NCBI RefSeq assembly: GCF_039929605.1
Contig: NZ_JBDSQX010000166.1
Span: 15,693-79,692 of the forward strand
Length of the DNA stretch: 64,000 nt
Direction of reading: 5' to 3'
Origin: Pelomonas sp039929605
GTDB lineage: Bacteria; Pseudomonadota; Gammaproteobacteria; Burkholderiales; Burkholderiaceae_C
Shown: positions 19,005 to 27,901 of the stretch, piece after piece
Numbering within the stretch: the stretch's first letter is position 1
How the letters are laid out: the number at the start of each line of letters is the position of its first letter
Notes under the pieces: generated by a model
Seen by the model: only the letters and a program-made list of their open reading frames with translations
Database searches by the model: none
What the model was told of the DNA's origin: nothing
Made by a program: the position numbers and the translations under genes

Positions 19005-20407
19005 GTAAGGGCGTCGCCCTTGACCCAGCCCTGAAAGTGCTGGGCGCGATGAAGAAGATGGATCATTTTGGCTGCCGCGCCGGCCGTCCTGGGATGTTGC
19101 GTGAAACCGGGTCTCGGAGAGATGAAGCCAGCCATCTCGGAGCCCAGTTCGAGCTGTTGATCAGGCGCTTGCGCGAGCATCGCGATCAGCAAGTTCTCCA
19201 TGGCGATCATGCGCATGCGCAGATGCTCAAGTTCGGTGTCCATCGATTGCGTCACCACCGTTTGTAGAGCGGGCTGCGAACGCTCTGTCCCATCGATCCA
19301 ACGACATATCACGTCAATCGCGAGGGGGATGTTGCCGACCTGGCAATGGGCCTGGCCGTGCTCTTGCCGTGTGAACACGCGCGCTGTCAGCGAGCGGGCG
19401 TGCGTGAGATTGCGTGCTTGTGTCCACAGTTGATCGAGTGGCACGTAGTGATCCTGCGCCCCCGCGAGCAAAAGCACTTCCTGTGTCACGCGGCTCGAGA
19501 CGTCGTCCGTTCGATAGGCGCGCGCTGCCTGAAGGGCTTCGTGGGGGGTCTTGACACCGAAGACGCGCATCGCTTGCTGAAGGCCCCACTCAATGACGGC
19601 GCATTGGGCGCTCGCAATGTTCATCAAGGCGTCCATCAGTGCGCCCGTGTGCTCAAGCGCTCCGACAAGGGGCCGCACCGCCTCTGGCAGCTGGTGCGTC
19701 AGGCATGCATGGAAGTCGGTCATGACGTCGTAAGCGACGACACGCCGCACTCGGCGCTCGAATGCGGCGGCGCGGATAACGAGGCATCCACCGAGAGACC
19801 CGCCAATGAGCGTAACGTCTTCGAGTCCGAGCGCGTCTAGGACCGCAGCGACTGGACGATGCCAGTCTGCGGTCATGGGGGTGTGCTGGTCCTCGAGCAT
19901 GCTGCCTTGTCCTGGTCCTTCGAACGCGACAATGTCGTGGCCGCGCCGCGCGAATTCGCAGAGCATGGGGAAGAGTTCCTCGACGTAACTGTCGAAGCCT
20001 CCAAACAGCACAATGGTCCCAACGACTTGAGGCTTGCCGAACCGGTACGCCGTGAGCGTGAGATTCCCGAATGGGACGCTGTGCGTCGTGTAAGTTCCCT
20101 CGAACGGCTGGCGAAGTTGCGGCAGCAGGCGCAGGCGCGTGGGCTGCTTGCGCGCATCGCTCTTGAGCATGAAGAACTCTGCCGAGCGAAAGTGGAGACC
20201 GGCGATGTAGGGACGGCCCTCCCGCTCGGCCGCCTCCCCTAGCCTCACGAATTCGTCTCGCCACGCGTCGTATCCGACCAATCGCGGCAGGATGGGCTCG
20301 ACGTCGCGCAACCAGGCTTCACCGCCATACGCCGCCCAGCGATTGAGCTGGAAGTTGAGGCTGAGGTCGGGATGCAGTTCACGCCAACCTTGATGGATGC
20401 TGGTCAC
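19001..20407 (-). CDS. alpha/beta hydrolase, FrsA/pseudooxynicotine-hydrolase-like
   Basis: A 468-residue protein. The N-terminal helical part (residues 1-125) resembles the cap arm of FrsA-like and 2,6-dihydroxypseudooxynicotine hydrolase-like enzymes. The alpha/beta core follows: TIVLFGGFDSYVEE as oxyanion region, FEGPGQGS, the nucleophile elbow LIGGSLGGCLVIRAA, the acid in LLLAGAQDHYVPLDQ and the catalytic His in QEHGQAHCQVGN. A C-terminal extension of about 90 residues with a Met/Leu-rich helix (LEHLRMRMIAMENLLIAML) is unusual. It is first in the trio with the ATP-grasp-like protein and SerA, coupled by ATGA. It may cleave a C-C or ester/amide bond; the substrate is unknown. Confidence 0.78.
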   Translation of the reverse strand: MTSIHQGWRELHPDLSLNFQLNRWAAYGGEAWLRDVEPILPRLVGYDAWRDEFVRLGEAAEREGRPYIAGLHFRSAEFFMLKSDARKQPTRLRLLPQLRQPFEGTYTTHSVPFGNLTLTAYRFGKPQVVGTIVLFGGFDSYVEELFPMLCEFARRGHDIVAFEGPGQGSMLEDQHTPMTADWHRPVAAVLDALGLEDVTLIGGSLGGCLVIRAAAFERRVRRVVAYDVMTDFHACLTHQLPEAVRPLVGALEHTGALMDALMNIASAQCAVIEWGLQQAMRVFGVKTPHEALQAARAYRTDDVSSRVTQEVLLLAGAQDHYVPLDQLWTQARNLTHARSLTARVFTRQEHGQAHCQVGNIPLAIDVICRWIDGTERSQPALQTVVTQSMDTELEHLRMRMIAMENLLIAMLAQAPDQQLELGSEMAGFISPRPGFTQHPRTAGAAAKMIHLLHRAQHFQGWVKGDALT

Positions 20408-20457
20408 GGTTTAGGCCTCGCGATCACATTGTTTTTCCCGCTTCTGAATGAACTTGA

Positions 20458-20781
20458 TCACCGTCCACCGCGAGCGATCGGCGGCTTGTTCGCTGACTGT
20501 CCGGACCTCCCGCTGCCGGAAATGCCGGGATCGAAGCGGCGTGCGAAAAAGTTGTAAACCGGCACGTACACCAGACCGGCATAGGCACCGTAGAGAAAGC
20601 TTTCGACCAGACCGATCAGGAAACCTGGCAGCGTGAGCCACTTGAAGCCGGGCAGCAGTTGTTCGAGCAGGGCACGCGAGTGCAGTGATTCTGGCGTGAA
20701 GAGCCCAAAGACCACGCAGACGACAAACGAGATCGATGTCGTGGTGGCGAGAGCCCAGGAAACTACCTTGATGTTCAGCAT
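20458..20781 (-). CDS. DUF5676-type small membrane protein
   Basis: A 107-residue membrane protein with two hydrophobic segments, WALATTTSISFVVCVVFGLF and LPGFLIGLVESFLYGAYAGLV, the second followed by YVPVYNFFARRF. The pattern LLEQLLPGFKWL-x-FLIGLxESFLYGAY is typical of the DUF5676 family of short bacterial membrane proteins. Such proteins are often found with DUF2933 proteins and metal or stress genes on mobile elements. The function is unknown. It lies directly downstream of the DUF2933-like gene (9 bases) and upstream of the hydrolase. Confidence 0.72.
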   Translation of the reverse strand: MLNIKVVSWALATTTSISFVVCVVFGLFTPESLHSRALLEQLLPGFKWLTLPGFLIGLVESFLYGAYAGLVYVPVYNFFARRFDPGISGSGRSGQSANKPPIARGGR

Positions 20782-20790
20782 GAAGTGCTC

Positions 20791-21000
20791 CTAGTGACGG
20801 TGCGTGCCTGTATCGGCCGGGGGCGCCGCCGGACGGGCGCCCCCGGCTATTGGAACTTGCGCATCAGTTGCGTCGCGGCGGCCGGTCCGTTCCAAACCGT
20901 GGCCTGCGTGTCCCCCGTGGCCGCCGTGCCCGAACAGATGCATCGCCACAAACGCGATGCCGAAAAGTACCCAGATCCAGTTTTGTGCCAGCCAGTCCAT
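20791..21000 (-). CDS. DUF2933-like small membrane protein
   Basis: A 69-residue protein with one N-terminal membrane helix (WIWVLFGIAFVAMHLFGHG) followed by a Gly/His-rich stretch (HGGHGGHAGHG) and a low-complexity tail. This is the layout of DUF2933 proteins, in which a helix is followed by a His-rich segment that may bind metal. A second member is at 37513-37809. AAGGAGAAC-type spacing upstream of the ATG gives a good ribosome site. No function has been shown; the neighbourhood of membrane-lipid and metal genes suggests envelope stress. Confidence 0.72.
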   Translation of the reverse strand: MDWLAQNWIWVLFGIAFVAMHLFGHGGHGGHAGHGLERTGRRDATDAQVPIAGGARPAAPPADTGTHRH

Positions 21001-21042
21001 GATGTTCTCCTTGAAGAGGCAAACGGGGGAGCGGTGCGATGC

Positions 21043-22635
21043 CTACTTCAGCATCGCCTTGACGGAGTTGAACAACACGCTCGGGTCGTGATGACCTTTG
21101 TAGATCGGCGATACCTCTTTGTCCAAGCCCAGCAGCGAGAACACGGCGATCTGTGCCGACCGGACCGAGTATTCGACGGTAAACACAACGTCGTCCGCGA
21201 TCTCGCAGAACTGTCCGAGAAAGGCGAAATTCAGTGCGCCCTTCGGCACCACGGCGGGCCGGTCGCCGGCCGATCGCACCAGGAACTGACTGGTGATGAA
21301 CGGCATCATGCAAGGAATGCAATTGGCCGTTTTGAGCAACGCTTGTGTCTTTGCTTCGAAGCGCAAGTGGCCAAACAACTCGGCGAGTATTTCTGCACCC
21401 GAGCAGTCCGACATCTTCTTTTTGACGTGGTTGCCTTCAGCGTGGGGAAACAAGCCATAGCCCCAGCACACGGTAACGCCTTCGGGTTGATTCAAGAAGT
21501 GGGGCTGGTGTGGCAACACCACCGACATCAGCCAGTTTGAATCCTTGAACGTCACCAGGCCACCTGTGCCGGCCTCGTTGCCACTGAACTCCTGCATCAT
21601 GCGAAAGAACAACGGGTCGTCGAAGGTCACGCTGAACGATTCCCACAGCGACTGTTCGACGTTGCCGTCGAATACCGACGGTTGCCCGAATTCCGGTCGA
21701 TCTTTCGCGATGGAGTGCCACAGCGCCCACGATCCTTTCGAGGGTTGTGCCTCGCGGCTTGGCGCTGAAGTCATGCTGCCCAAGGTGGAGCCGGCCGTCA
21801 TGGAACCAAGCGTGGTGAACACACAGTCGTGCTCGCCAATGGCGATGTGTCCGGGTTTGCCGTTCCGCAGAAGGCGGATGTGTTCGACCCGCGTCTCGTT
21901 CGCGCTAGTCTTGAAGTCCAGTGCCGTGACCTGGGTGTTCAGGTCGAAATGCACGCCTTGCGCAAGCAGCCACTTCATCAGCGGCCGGACGATGGCGTCG
22001 TACTGGTTGTACGGTGTGCGGCGGACGCCTGCCAGCGTCTCGATGCGCGGGAACTCCTGGATGAAGCGCAGCATGTAGCGCTTGAATTCCACCGCGCTGT
22101 GCCAAGGCTGGAAGGCGAAGATGGTGCACCACATGAACCAGAAGTTGGTCTCGAAGAACGCGGGCTGAAAGTACCCGTCGATCCTTCGCTTGCCCAGCGA
22201 TGCTTCGGACTCGATCATGAGTTCCATCAGGTCGAGCCGGTCGCGCGCACTAAACCCGTGTGACGAAACGTCTACCGGCCTGCCGTTGGCGACTAGTCGG
22301 CTCCGGGCATGCGACCTGAAGGTTTCGTTGAAGTCGAAGAACTCCTGCTTCACCGTCTTCTGCGGATCGGTGAGCGAGGGGATGAACGACATCAGGTCGA
22401 AGGTGCAGGTGTAGGCTTCTTCGTCGAACATCCTGCCGCCCCGCATGACGTAGCCGCGCGCCGCAGTGCCCTGGGCATCCAAACTGCCGCCGGTCTGGTC
22501 GGACTCTTCAAGGACGTGGATCTTGTCGCCGTTGAGGCGGCCGTCACGCAGCAGATACGCCGCGGTGGCCAAGCCGGCAATGCCGCCGCCGACGATGGTG
22601 GCGCCTGTCTTTGCAATGTCGATGCGGTCGGTCAT
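21043..22635 (-). CDS. ohyA: oleate hydratase
   Basis: FAD-containing enzyme that adds water to the cis-9 double bond of oleate and related unsaturated fatty acids. The 530 residues show the FAD motif TIVGGGIAGLATAAYLL, then LEESDQTGGSLDAQG, the active-site loop RGGRMFDEEAYTCTFDL, WFMWCTIFAFQPWHSAVEFKRYMLRFI, and the later CWGYGLFPHAEGNHVKK. All are diagnostic of the 10-linoleic acid hydratase/oleate hydratase family. It follows the MFS gene by seven bases and the cyclopropane-fatty-acid synthase remnant beyond it, suggesting a former fatty-acid-modifying operon active on membrane-derived lipids. It appears complete. Confidence 0.93.
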   Translation of the reverse strand: MTDRIDIAKTGATIVGGGIAGLATAAYLLRDGRLNGDKIHVLEESDQTGGSLDAQGTAARGYVMRGGRMFDEEAYTCTFDLMSFIPSLTDPQKTVKQEFFDFNETFRSHARSRLVANGRPVDVSSHGFSARDRLDLMELMIESEASLGKRRIDGYFQPAFFETNFWFMWCTIFAFQPWHSAVEFKRYMLRFIQEFPRIETLAGVRRTPYNQYDAIVRPLMKWLLAQGVHFDLNTQVTALDFKTSANETRVEHIRLLRNGKPGHIAIGEHDCVFTTLGSMTAGSTLGSMTSAPSREAQPSKGSWALWHSIAKDRPEFGQPSVFDGNVEQSLWESFSVTFDDPLFFRMMQEFSGNEAGTGGLVTFKDSNWLMSVVLPHQPHFLNQPEGVTVCWGYGLFPHAEGNHVKKKMSDCSGAEILAELFGHLRFEAKTQALLKTANCIPCMMPFITSQFLVRSAGDRPAVVPKGALNFAFLGQFCEIADDVVFTVEYSVRSAQIAVFSLLGLDKEVSPIYKGHHDPSVLFNSVKAMLK

Positions 22636-22642
22636 GGTGAGT

Positions 22643-23920
22643 TCAGTTTGGTGTGGGTGAAAGTTCGGCGTCTCGCGTAGTGCTCGGGGCCTTCCACCAC
22701 GAAGGGCGGAGAAACAGCAAGATCAGAATCGCGAGCAGCGGCGCCGCCAGCCAGCCGAAGCTGAGCCGTTCAACGGCACCGAACAGCCAGCCGCTGGCAA
22801 CCGACCCGAGCGTTTGCCCCAAGGCGCCAGCGGCTGCTAAGCCACCCATCGTCACGCCCAAGCTGCGATGCAAGGCTCCGGCGGCAAGGAAAGCAATGAC
22901 CGGCAGGACCAGGCCGGTACCAGCCGACGTCAAGCTGACCCCGATGTACATCCCTGTGTTGGTTTGATGCAGCGCCAGCACAGCCAGGCCTGCCATGCCA
23001 AGCACAGAACCGGCTGCGACGAACTGGCGCGGTGGCGCTTTGTCGAGCAGCCCGGTGAAGAACAGCAGCGCGTTGATGCCCAGCATGACCAAGCTACATT
23101 CGGCGAACATCATCGCCACCTGCTGTGTCGTGAGCTCGGCGTGCTGCCGGCCCTGCAGCACGATGCCCAGCTCGAAGCCGGAGAGGACCAGGTTCACTGC
23201 CACGGCTAACCACCACAGCGCGGCAAAGCCTGCGGGCGCGCTTGCAGCGGGGTCGGCATCAGATTCGGCAGTGCCCTCGTGCTTGGGCAAGGTCAGCGCC
23301 AGGCCCAGCATCATCAACGCCCCGAGCAGGGCCGAAAGAATGATGACGATGCGGGTTGACAGGGCGGCCAACGCAGCGCCGTTGCTGAACACCGCGGCCA
23401 GGGCATCGGCCACAGCATTCAAACCCGGCCCGAACAGGAAGCCCAGCAGCGAGGATGCACCCAACCAGGCGAAGCGGCGCGCCCGAATCGCCTTGGGCGT
23501 GTGTGCTGCCACCAGCGCTGGCACCAACGGCACCACGGCGGCGACGAACAGCCCGGCCGCCGCACGCAAAACGTAGATGGTCCAAAGGCCGCCCATCGCA
23601 GGCAGCAGCAGCAGCAGGCTGGCGACATAGCCGACCAGGCCGAGGATCAGGATGCGGGGTCGGCCTCCGCGGTCGGAGATCCACCCCCAGATCGGCGCGC
23701 CGACCAGCACTCCAGCCGTGTAGGCCCCGCTCAGAAAGCCGACATGCCGGGCGACTTCGGTAGGAGTTGATCCGGGCATTTTCTGCGAAAGCCAAGCCGG
23801 CAATAGTGGCAGCAAGGCGCCATAGCCGGCCGACACCACGAACACTGCAGCTGCCAGGAAGAACAGCTGCAGCGGCCGCAGATCGTCGGCAACTTGTGGC
23901 TTGGCGGACGGGCTGTTCAT
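22643..23920 (-). CDS. MFS transporter
   Basis: A 425-residue major facilitator superfamily protein with about 12 membrane segments. Motif A-like GAPIWGWISDRGGRPRILILGL lies after TM2, and a Pro-rich N-terminal helix (FVVSAGYGALLPLLPAWL) fits drug/proton antiporter-like carriers. The middle loop (HEGTAESDADPAA) separates two six-helix halves. The ATG overlaps the stop of the cfa remnant (ATGA), so it was once the second gene of cfa-MFS-ohyA. The substrate is unknown; fatty acid or drug export is a reasonable guess. Confidence 0.87.
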   Translation of the reverse strand: MNSPSAKPQVADDLRPLQLFFLAAAVFVVSAGYGALLPLLPAWLSQKMPGSTPTEVARHVGFLSGAYTAGVLVGAPIWGWISDRGGRPRILILGLVGYVASLLLLLPAMGGLWTIYVLRAAAGLFVAAVVPLVPALVAAHTPKAIRARRFAWLGASSLLGFLFGPGLNAVADALAAVFSNGAALAALSTRIVIILSALLGALMMLGLALTLPKHEGTAESDADPAASAPAGFAALWWLAVAVNLVLSGFELGIVLQGRQHAELTTQQVAMMFAECSLVMLGINALLFFTGLLDKAPPRQFVAAGSVLGMAGLAVLALHQTNTGMYIGVSLTSAGTGLVLPVIAFLAAGALHRSLGVTMGGLAAAGALGQTLGSVASGWLFGAVERLSFGWLAAPLLAILILLFLRPSWWKAPSTTRDAELSPTPN

Positions 23921-24075
23921 CGGTACAGATGGCGCCTGGTCAGCGGCGGTGAGGTGGCGCCGGCAGAGCGTCTGGCCGCCCGCACCTGGTACACGCCGAT
24001 GTCGCCGGATTCGAACTCCATGGCGCAGGTGGCCATATACAGACGCCAGAGCGCGGCTGCAGGGCAGCGGCCTTT
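23917..24075 (-). pseudogene. cyclopropane-fatty-acyl-phospholipid synthase, C-terminal remnant
   Basis: Too short to be noticed as a gene by itself. Just upstream of the MFS gene, a minus-strand frame reads ALWRLYMATCAMEFESGDIG, continues VYQV and ends RRHLYR-stop. This is the standard C-terminus of CFA synthases (W-R-L-Y-x-A-x-x-A-x-x-F and I-x-x-Y-Q-V). Its TGA overlaps the MFS ATG. About 350 N-terminal residues are missing, replaced by the 3' end of the P-type ATPase gene a few bases away. Confidence 0.75.
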
Positions 24076-24085
24076 GCCTGATGGT

Positions 24086-26815
24086 TCATGCGGTGACTTC
24101 TGCAGCAGCCGGTTCGGCCGCAGCGGTGGGTTTGGGTTTGGCACTCTTGATGCCAGCCAGCTTGGTACGCTTGAGAAGCAGCGCGTTGATGGCCACCACC
24201 GCCGAGCTGCCCGACATCGAGAGCGCCGCGATCTCCGGCGACAGCGTGAAGGGATAGAGCACCCCTGCGGCCAGCGGGAAGGCAATCACGTTGTACCCGA
24301 CCGCCCACCACAGGTTCTGGTGCATCTTGCGCAAGGTGGCGCGGGACAGTTCGATGGCGCCGACGATGTCGTAAGGGTCGCTCTTCATTAGCACCACGTC
24401 GGCACTGTCCATCGCCACGTCGGTGCCGGCGCCGATGGCAAAGCCCACGTTCGCCTGGGTCAGCGCAGGCGCATCGTTGACGCCATCGCCAACCATGCCG
24501 ACCTTCTTGCCGCTTGCTTGTAGCTCCTTGATCTTGGCGGCCTTCTGGCCTGGTAACACGTCGGACAGCACGCTGGTGATGCCCAGGTCGGCAGCGATGC
24601 GCTTGGCAGTCCCGGCGTTATCGCCCGTCAGCATCACCACCTCGATGCCCCGCTCGCGCAGTTTGGCGACAGCGGCCTTGGCGGTGGGCCGAATGGCGTC
24701 GGCGATGGCAATCAGGCCGATCACCTTGCCGTTTTGCGCCACGTGCACCACCGTCCGCCCTTCGCCTTGCAACCGCGCCGCGTCAGCTTGCAGTTTCCCG
24801 AGCGCCAGCTTCTGCGTGTCCATCAGCAGCCGGTTGCCGAGAAACACGACACCGGCGGCGGTTTGCGCCTGGGCGCCCTGGCCATCGATGCTCTTGAAGC
24901 CGGTCGGGGCGACGACCTTCAACTTCGATGCGCGGCGCAAAACGGCTTGTGCTAACGGGTGGGCCGACCCTTGCTCGACGGCTGCAGCCGCCATCAGCAA
25001 CGCGTCCTCGGTGATGCCTTCGGCCATCACCATGTCCACCACCTCCGGCTTGCCGACGGTAAGCGTGCCAGTCTTGTCGAAGACGATGACGTTGAGCTTG
25101 GTGGCGTCTTCCAGAGCCGAGGCGTTTTTGAACAGGATGCCGTTGGCTGCACCCAAGCCGGTGCCCACCATCACCGCCATTGGCGTGGCCAGCCCCAGTG
25201 CATCAGGGCAGGCGATGACGAAGACGGTCATGGTCAGCGTCACCGCGAACAGCAGCGGCTCGCCAAGCCACCAGAACCACACCGCGAAGGTCAACAGCCC
25301 GATGACGATGGCGGCGACCACCAGCCACTGCGCCGCCCTGTCCGCCAGCAGTTGCGCGGGCGCCTTGGAGTTCTGCGCCTCCTGCACCAACTTGACGATC
25401 TGCGCCAGCGCTGTGTCGGAGCCCACCTTGGTGGCCTTGTAGCGGAACGTGCCACTGGTGTTGATGGTGGCACCTGCCACCTTCGCCCCGGGGCCTTTTT
25501 GCACCGGCATTGACTCGCCAGTGAGCATTGATTCATCGACAAGTGAGTCCCCCGACTCGACTGTGCCGTCCACCGGTATCTTGTTGCCGGGTCGGATCAC
25601 GACGATGTCGCCCACCACCACGTCAGCCGTCGCCACTTCAACCTCGGCGCCCTTGCGCAATACGAAGGCTTTGGCTGGTGTCAATTTCATCAGTGCCTTA
25701 ATGGCCGACGAAGCACCGGCGCGGGCGCGCATCTCCAGCCAGTGGCCGAGAAGGATGAACACCAGCAGCACGGAAACCGCTTCAAAGAACTGCTCGCTCT
25801 CGAAGAAGAAGGTGGCACCGACACTGAAAACGTAGCCGGTGCCGACGCTTAGCACGATCAGCGTCGCCATGTTCAGCTTGCCCTTCAGCAGTGCCCGCCA
25901 AGCCGCGACGAAGAATGGCCAACTTGGGTACAAAACAGCGGCGCTGGCCAAGCCAAACAGCCACTGATTAAGCGGCAGGCCGAAGGGCGGCGCAGGCGGC
26001 GTGAACATGCCACCCATCGGTGAGTAGATGAAGATCGGCACCGCAAAGACGAGGCAAATCCAGAAACGGTTGCGCATGTCGCGCACCATGGCGGGCAGGT
26101 CCATGTTGCCGCCGTGGCCCATTTCCTGGGCCATGTCGGACGACATTGGCGAGGAAGAGCCGCCGTGGCCTGCGTGCCCCTTGTGATTGGCGCCTGCTGT
26201 AGCGGTAGCCGCAGGCTTCTGGTCCGCAGGTCCAGGTGCTGCCGGCGACACCCATGATCGCAGCCGCCGCCACAGTGAAGCTGGCTCGGCCGGTGAGTTC
26301 GGCAGGGACGATTCGGCTGCCTTGGGTGCGGCCGCAGCATCTGAACCGGTTGCCGAAGTGTCCGGCATCTTCATGCCGGCAGGCATGGCGTCGGCGTCGG
26401 GCGTTGTCGTCGCGGCTGAGGTGGCCGGGGTGACCGGTGCGGGTGCAGCGGCTGCCGGCGCAACGGTCACGGGCGATGGCGGCGCAGCGGCCGGCGTGTC
26501 CACCTGAGGGGCTTTCATCGCGGCAGTTGCGAGGGTTGCGTGCTCGGCCGCATGGCCTGCCGGCGCACCGTCTGGCGCATGTCCATCGGGCCCAACGGGC
26601 GTGGCGGGGTTGGCCGGCTGGTGCGCCCGCAAGCGCAGTGCGGACTTGATATCGGCAACTTCCAGCCGGGTCTCGTCGTAGCGCACGGTCGCGTTCTCGG
26701 CGGCGAAGTTCACCGTCACGCTTTCGACGCCCGGCACCTCGCCGATCCGCTTTTCCACTTCTTCCACGCTCAGCACCGACAGCATGGCGTGAACTTCGAT
26801 AACGCTGGTCTTCAT
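24086..26815 (-). CDS. P1B-type heavy-metal ATPase with CPD transport motif
   Basis: Predicted 909-residue inner-membrane cation pump, started at 26815 behind AAGGAA. Order: a degenerate HMA-like domain lacking CxxC (residues about 1-65), a long Ala/Pro-rich linker (70-210), a His/Met-rich stretch (HKGHAGHGG, MAQEMGHGG), then the membrane core. The actuator TGES, the phosphorylation site DKTGTLTVG, the SAHPLAQ motif and GDGVNDAPA are intact. The metal-binding TM motif reads ACPDALGLATP instead of the usual CPC. The HMA-like fold without cysteines and the CPD motif suggest altered metal preference or a regulatory use. It follows two small genes on the same strand, one encoding a similar HMA-like domain. 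Confidence 0.93.
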   Translation of the reverse strand: MKTSVIEVHAMLSVLSVEEVEKRIGEVPGVESVTVNFAAENATVRYDETRLEVADIKSALRLRAHQPANPATPVGPDGHAPDGAPAGHAAEHATLATAAMKAPQVDTPAAAPPSPVTVAPAAAAPAPVTPATSAATTTPDADAMPAGMKMPDTSATGSDAAAAPKAAESSLPNSPAEPASLWRRLRSWVSPAAPGPADQKPAATATAGANHKGHAGHGGSSSPMSSDMAQEMGHGGNMDLPAMVRDMRNRFWICLVFAVPIFIYSPMGGMFTPPAPPFGLPLNQWLFGLASAAVLYPSWPFFVAAWRALLKGKLNMATLIVLSVGTGYVFSVGATFFFESEQFFEAVSVLLVFILLGHWLEMRARAGASSAIKALMKLTPAKAFVLRKGAEVEVATADVVVGDIVVIRPGNKIPVDGTVESGDSLVDESMLTGESMPVQKGPGAKVAGATINTSGTFRYKATKVGSDTALAQIVKLVQEAQNSKAPAQLLADRAAQWLVVAAIVIGLLTFAVWFWWLGEPLLFAVTLTMTVFVIACPDALGLATPMAVMVGTGLGAANGILFKNASALEDATKLNVIVFDKTGTLTVGKPEVVDMVMAEGITEDALLMAAAAVEQGSAHPLAQAVLRRASKLKVVAPTGFKSIDGQGAQAQTAAGVVFLGNRLLMDTQKLALGKLQADAARLQGEGRTVVHVAQNGKVIGLIAIADAIRPTAKAAVAKLRERGIEVVMLTGDNAGTAKRIAADLGITSVLSDVLPGQKAAKIKELQASGKKVGMVGDGVNDAPALTQANVGFAIGAGTDVAMDSADVVLMKSDPYDIVGAIELSRATLRKMHQNLWWAVGYNVIAFPLAAGVLYPFTLSPEIAALSMSGSSAVVAINALLLKRTKLAGIKSAKPKPTAAAEPAAAEVTA

Positions 26816-26889
26816 CGTGTTTCCTTCGTCGGCTTCAGGTGCAGAGGTCCATGCCGGTGCCATAAAGCCCGCGGAGAGGCTGAATACCT

Positions 26890-27282
26890 TCAGTTCCGCG
26901 TTGGATGCTTGTGTTTGACGGATGTCTCCTCATCGTCTGGCCCGTCCTCGTTCCGCACCATCTCGCAAACCGCCGACGGCCTCGACATGCCGTCACGCCA
27001 AACCCAGGCCACAGGCAGAAACCGGTCGGTCTGGCTGGCGATCTCTGCTGCGGGCTGAAAGGACACCTCGAGGCCGGCTTCCACTTGCGTGACGTCATCG
27101 GGGAGCGACAGGAAGTCGCCCGTCCGTTCGTCGTGCATGTGCGGCATGAAGATGCCAAGGCCGTGGTCAGACAGTCTGCGCAGCATCTCCTGCACTTCCG
27201 GCAGCTGAACGGCTGCCTGCGCACTTCTCAACCCTGGCGGCAAACCCTGGGCAGTGGTTCGTGAAACGGTGGCTGTGGTCAT
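26890..27282 (-). CDS. conserved hypothetical protein
   Basis: A 130-residue soluble protein with a GGAGATC ribosome site. A conserved-looking core reads LSDHGLGIFMPHMHDERTGD, then LPDDVTQVEAGLEVSF and QTDRFLPVAWVWRDG. His and Asp/Glu residues dominate. There is no signal peptide or membrane helix. Its setting between the HMA-like gene and the ATPase suggests a cytoplasmic accessory to metal handling. I do not recognise a characterised family; the residue mix and spacing support a real gene. Confidence 0.7.
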   Translation of the reverse strand: MTTATVSRTTAQGLPPGLRSAQAAVQLPEVQEMLRRLSDHGLGIFMPHMHDERTGDFLSLPDDVTQVEAGLEVSFQPAAEIASQTDRFLPVAWVWRDGMSRPSAVCEMVRNEDGPDDEETSVKHKHPTRN

Positions 27283-27389
27283 GGTGATCTCCAGTGGAGC
27301 GGTGGCTGGCCCATTGCGAACTGGCTGGGTCGAATGCCAGGTGTTTGCAGTGCTCGGTACGGCGATAAACCGGGGAGTGAGATGGCGTG

Positions 27390-27878
27390 CTAACTCTTCT
27401 CCGGTGCTGCCTTGTCTTTCGGCTTGTCACCCGCAGCACCGTCGGATGCCGCAGCGTCGGGTTCGACGGACGGCTCGGCCGGTCGGACATCAGGCGCCGC
27501 AGAGACAGCCGCTTTGTCAGGTGCTGCGGCGGCGGGAGGGGCTGGAGTGTCTTGTGAGGCATTGGGCGAAGCAGGTGCTGCGCCTGTCGGCGGTGAAGCC
27601 GGTATCGCCGCAGGCGGCGCACCCGATGCCGGTTTACCTTCGTCGCCATCGCCCGCCGGGCCGTCAGCTGGCGAAGCGGGATCGAATCCGCGCTGGCGCA
27701 CGGCTGACTTGATATCGGTCGGTTCGATCTGTGTCTCGTCGTAGCGCACTGTGGCGTTTCCGATTGCGAAGTTCACGGTTACGCTCTGCACGCCGGGAAT
27801 CTCGCCGATGCGCTTCTCGACTTCGTCAACGCTGAATACGGACAACATGTCGTGCACTTCGATCGCGCTGGTTTTCAT
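27390..27878 (-). CDS. degenerate HMA-domain protein with Pro/Ala-rich tail
   Basis: A 162-residue protein started at 27878 behind AAGGAACC. Residues 1-65 (MKTSAIEVHDMLSVFSVDEV, then EKRIGEIPGVQSVTVNFAIG) are nearly the same as the N-terminus of the neighbouring ATPase and have the beta-alpha-beta pattern of HMA metal chaperones. However, the metal-binding CxxC is replaced by H-x-M-L-S. The rest is a low-complexity Ala/Pro/Asp tail like the linker in the ATPase. It looks like a free-standing duplicate of the pump's N-terminal arm. It may compete for or deliver a metal through His/Met; function unproven. Confidence 0.75.
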   Translation of the reverse strand: MKTSAIEVHDMLSVFSVDEVEKRIGEIPGVQSVTVNFAIGNATVRYDETQIEPTDIKSAVRQRGFDPASPADGPAGDGDEGKPASGAPPAAIPASPPTGAAPASPNASQDTPAPPAAAAPDKAAVSAAPDVRPAEPSVEPDAAASDGAAGDKPKDKAAPEKS

Positions 27879-27901
27879 GGGGTTCCTTGGGTGTTCGGTC
27901 G

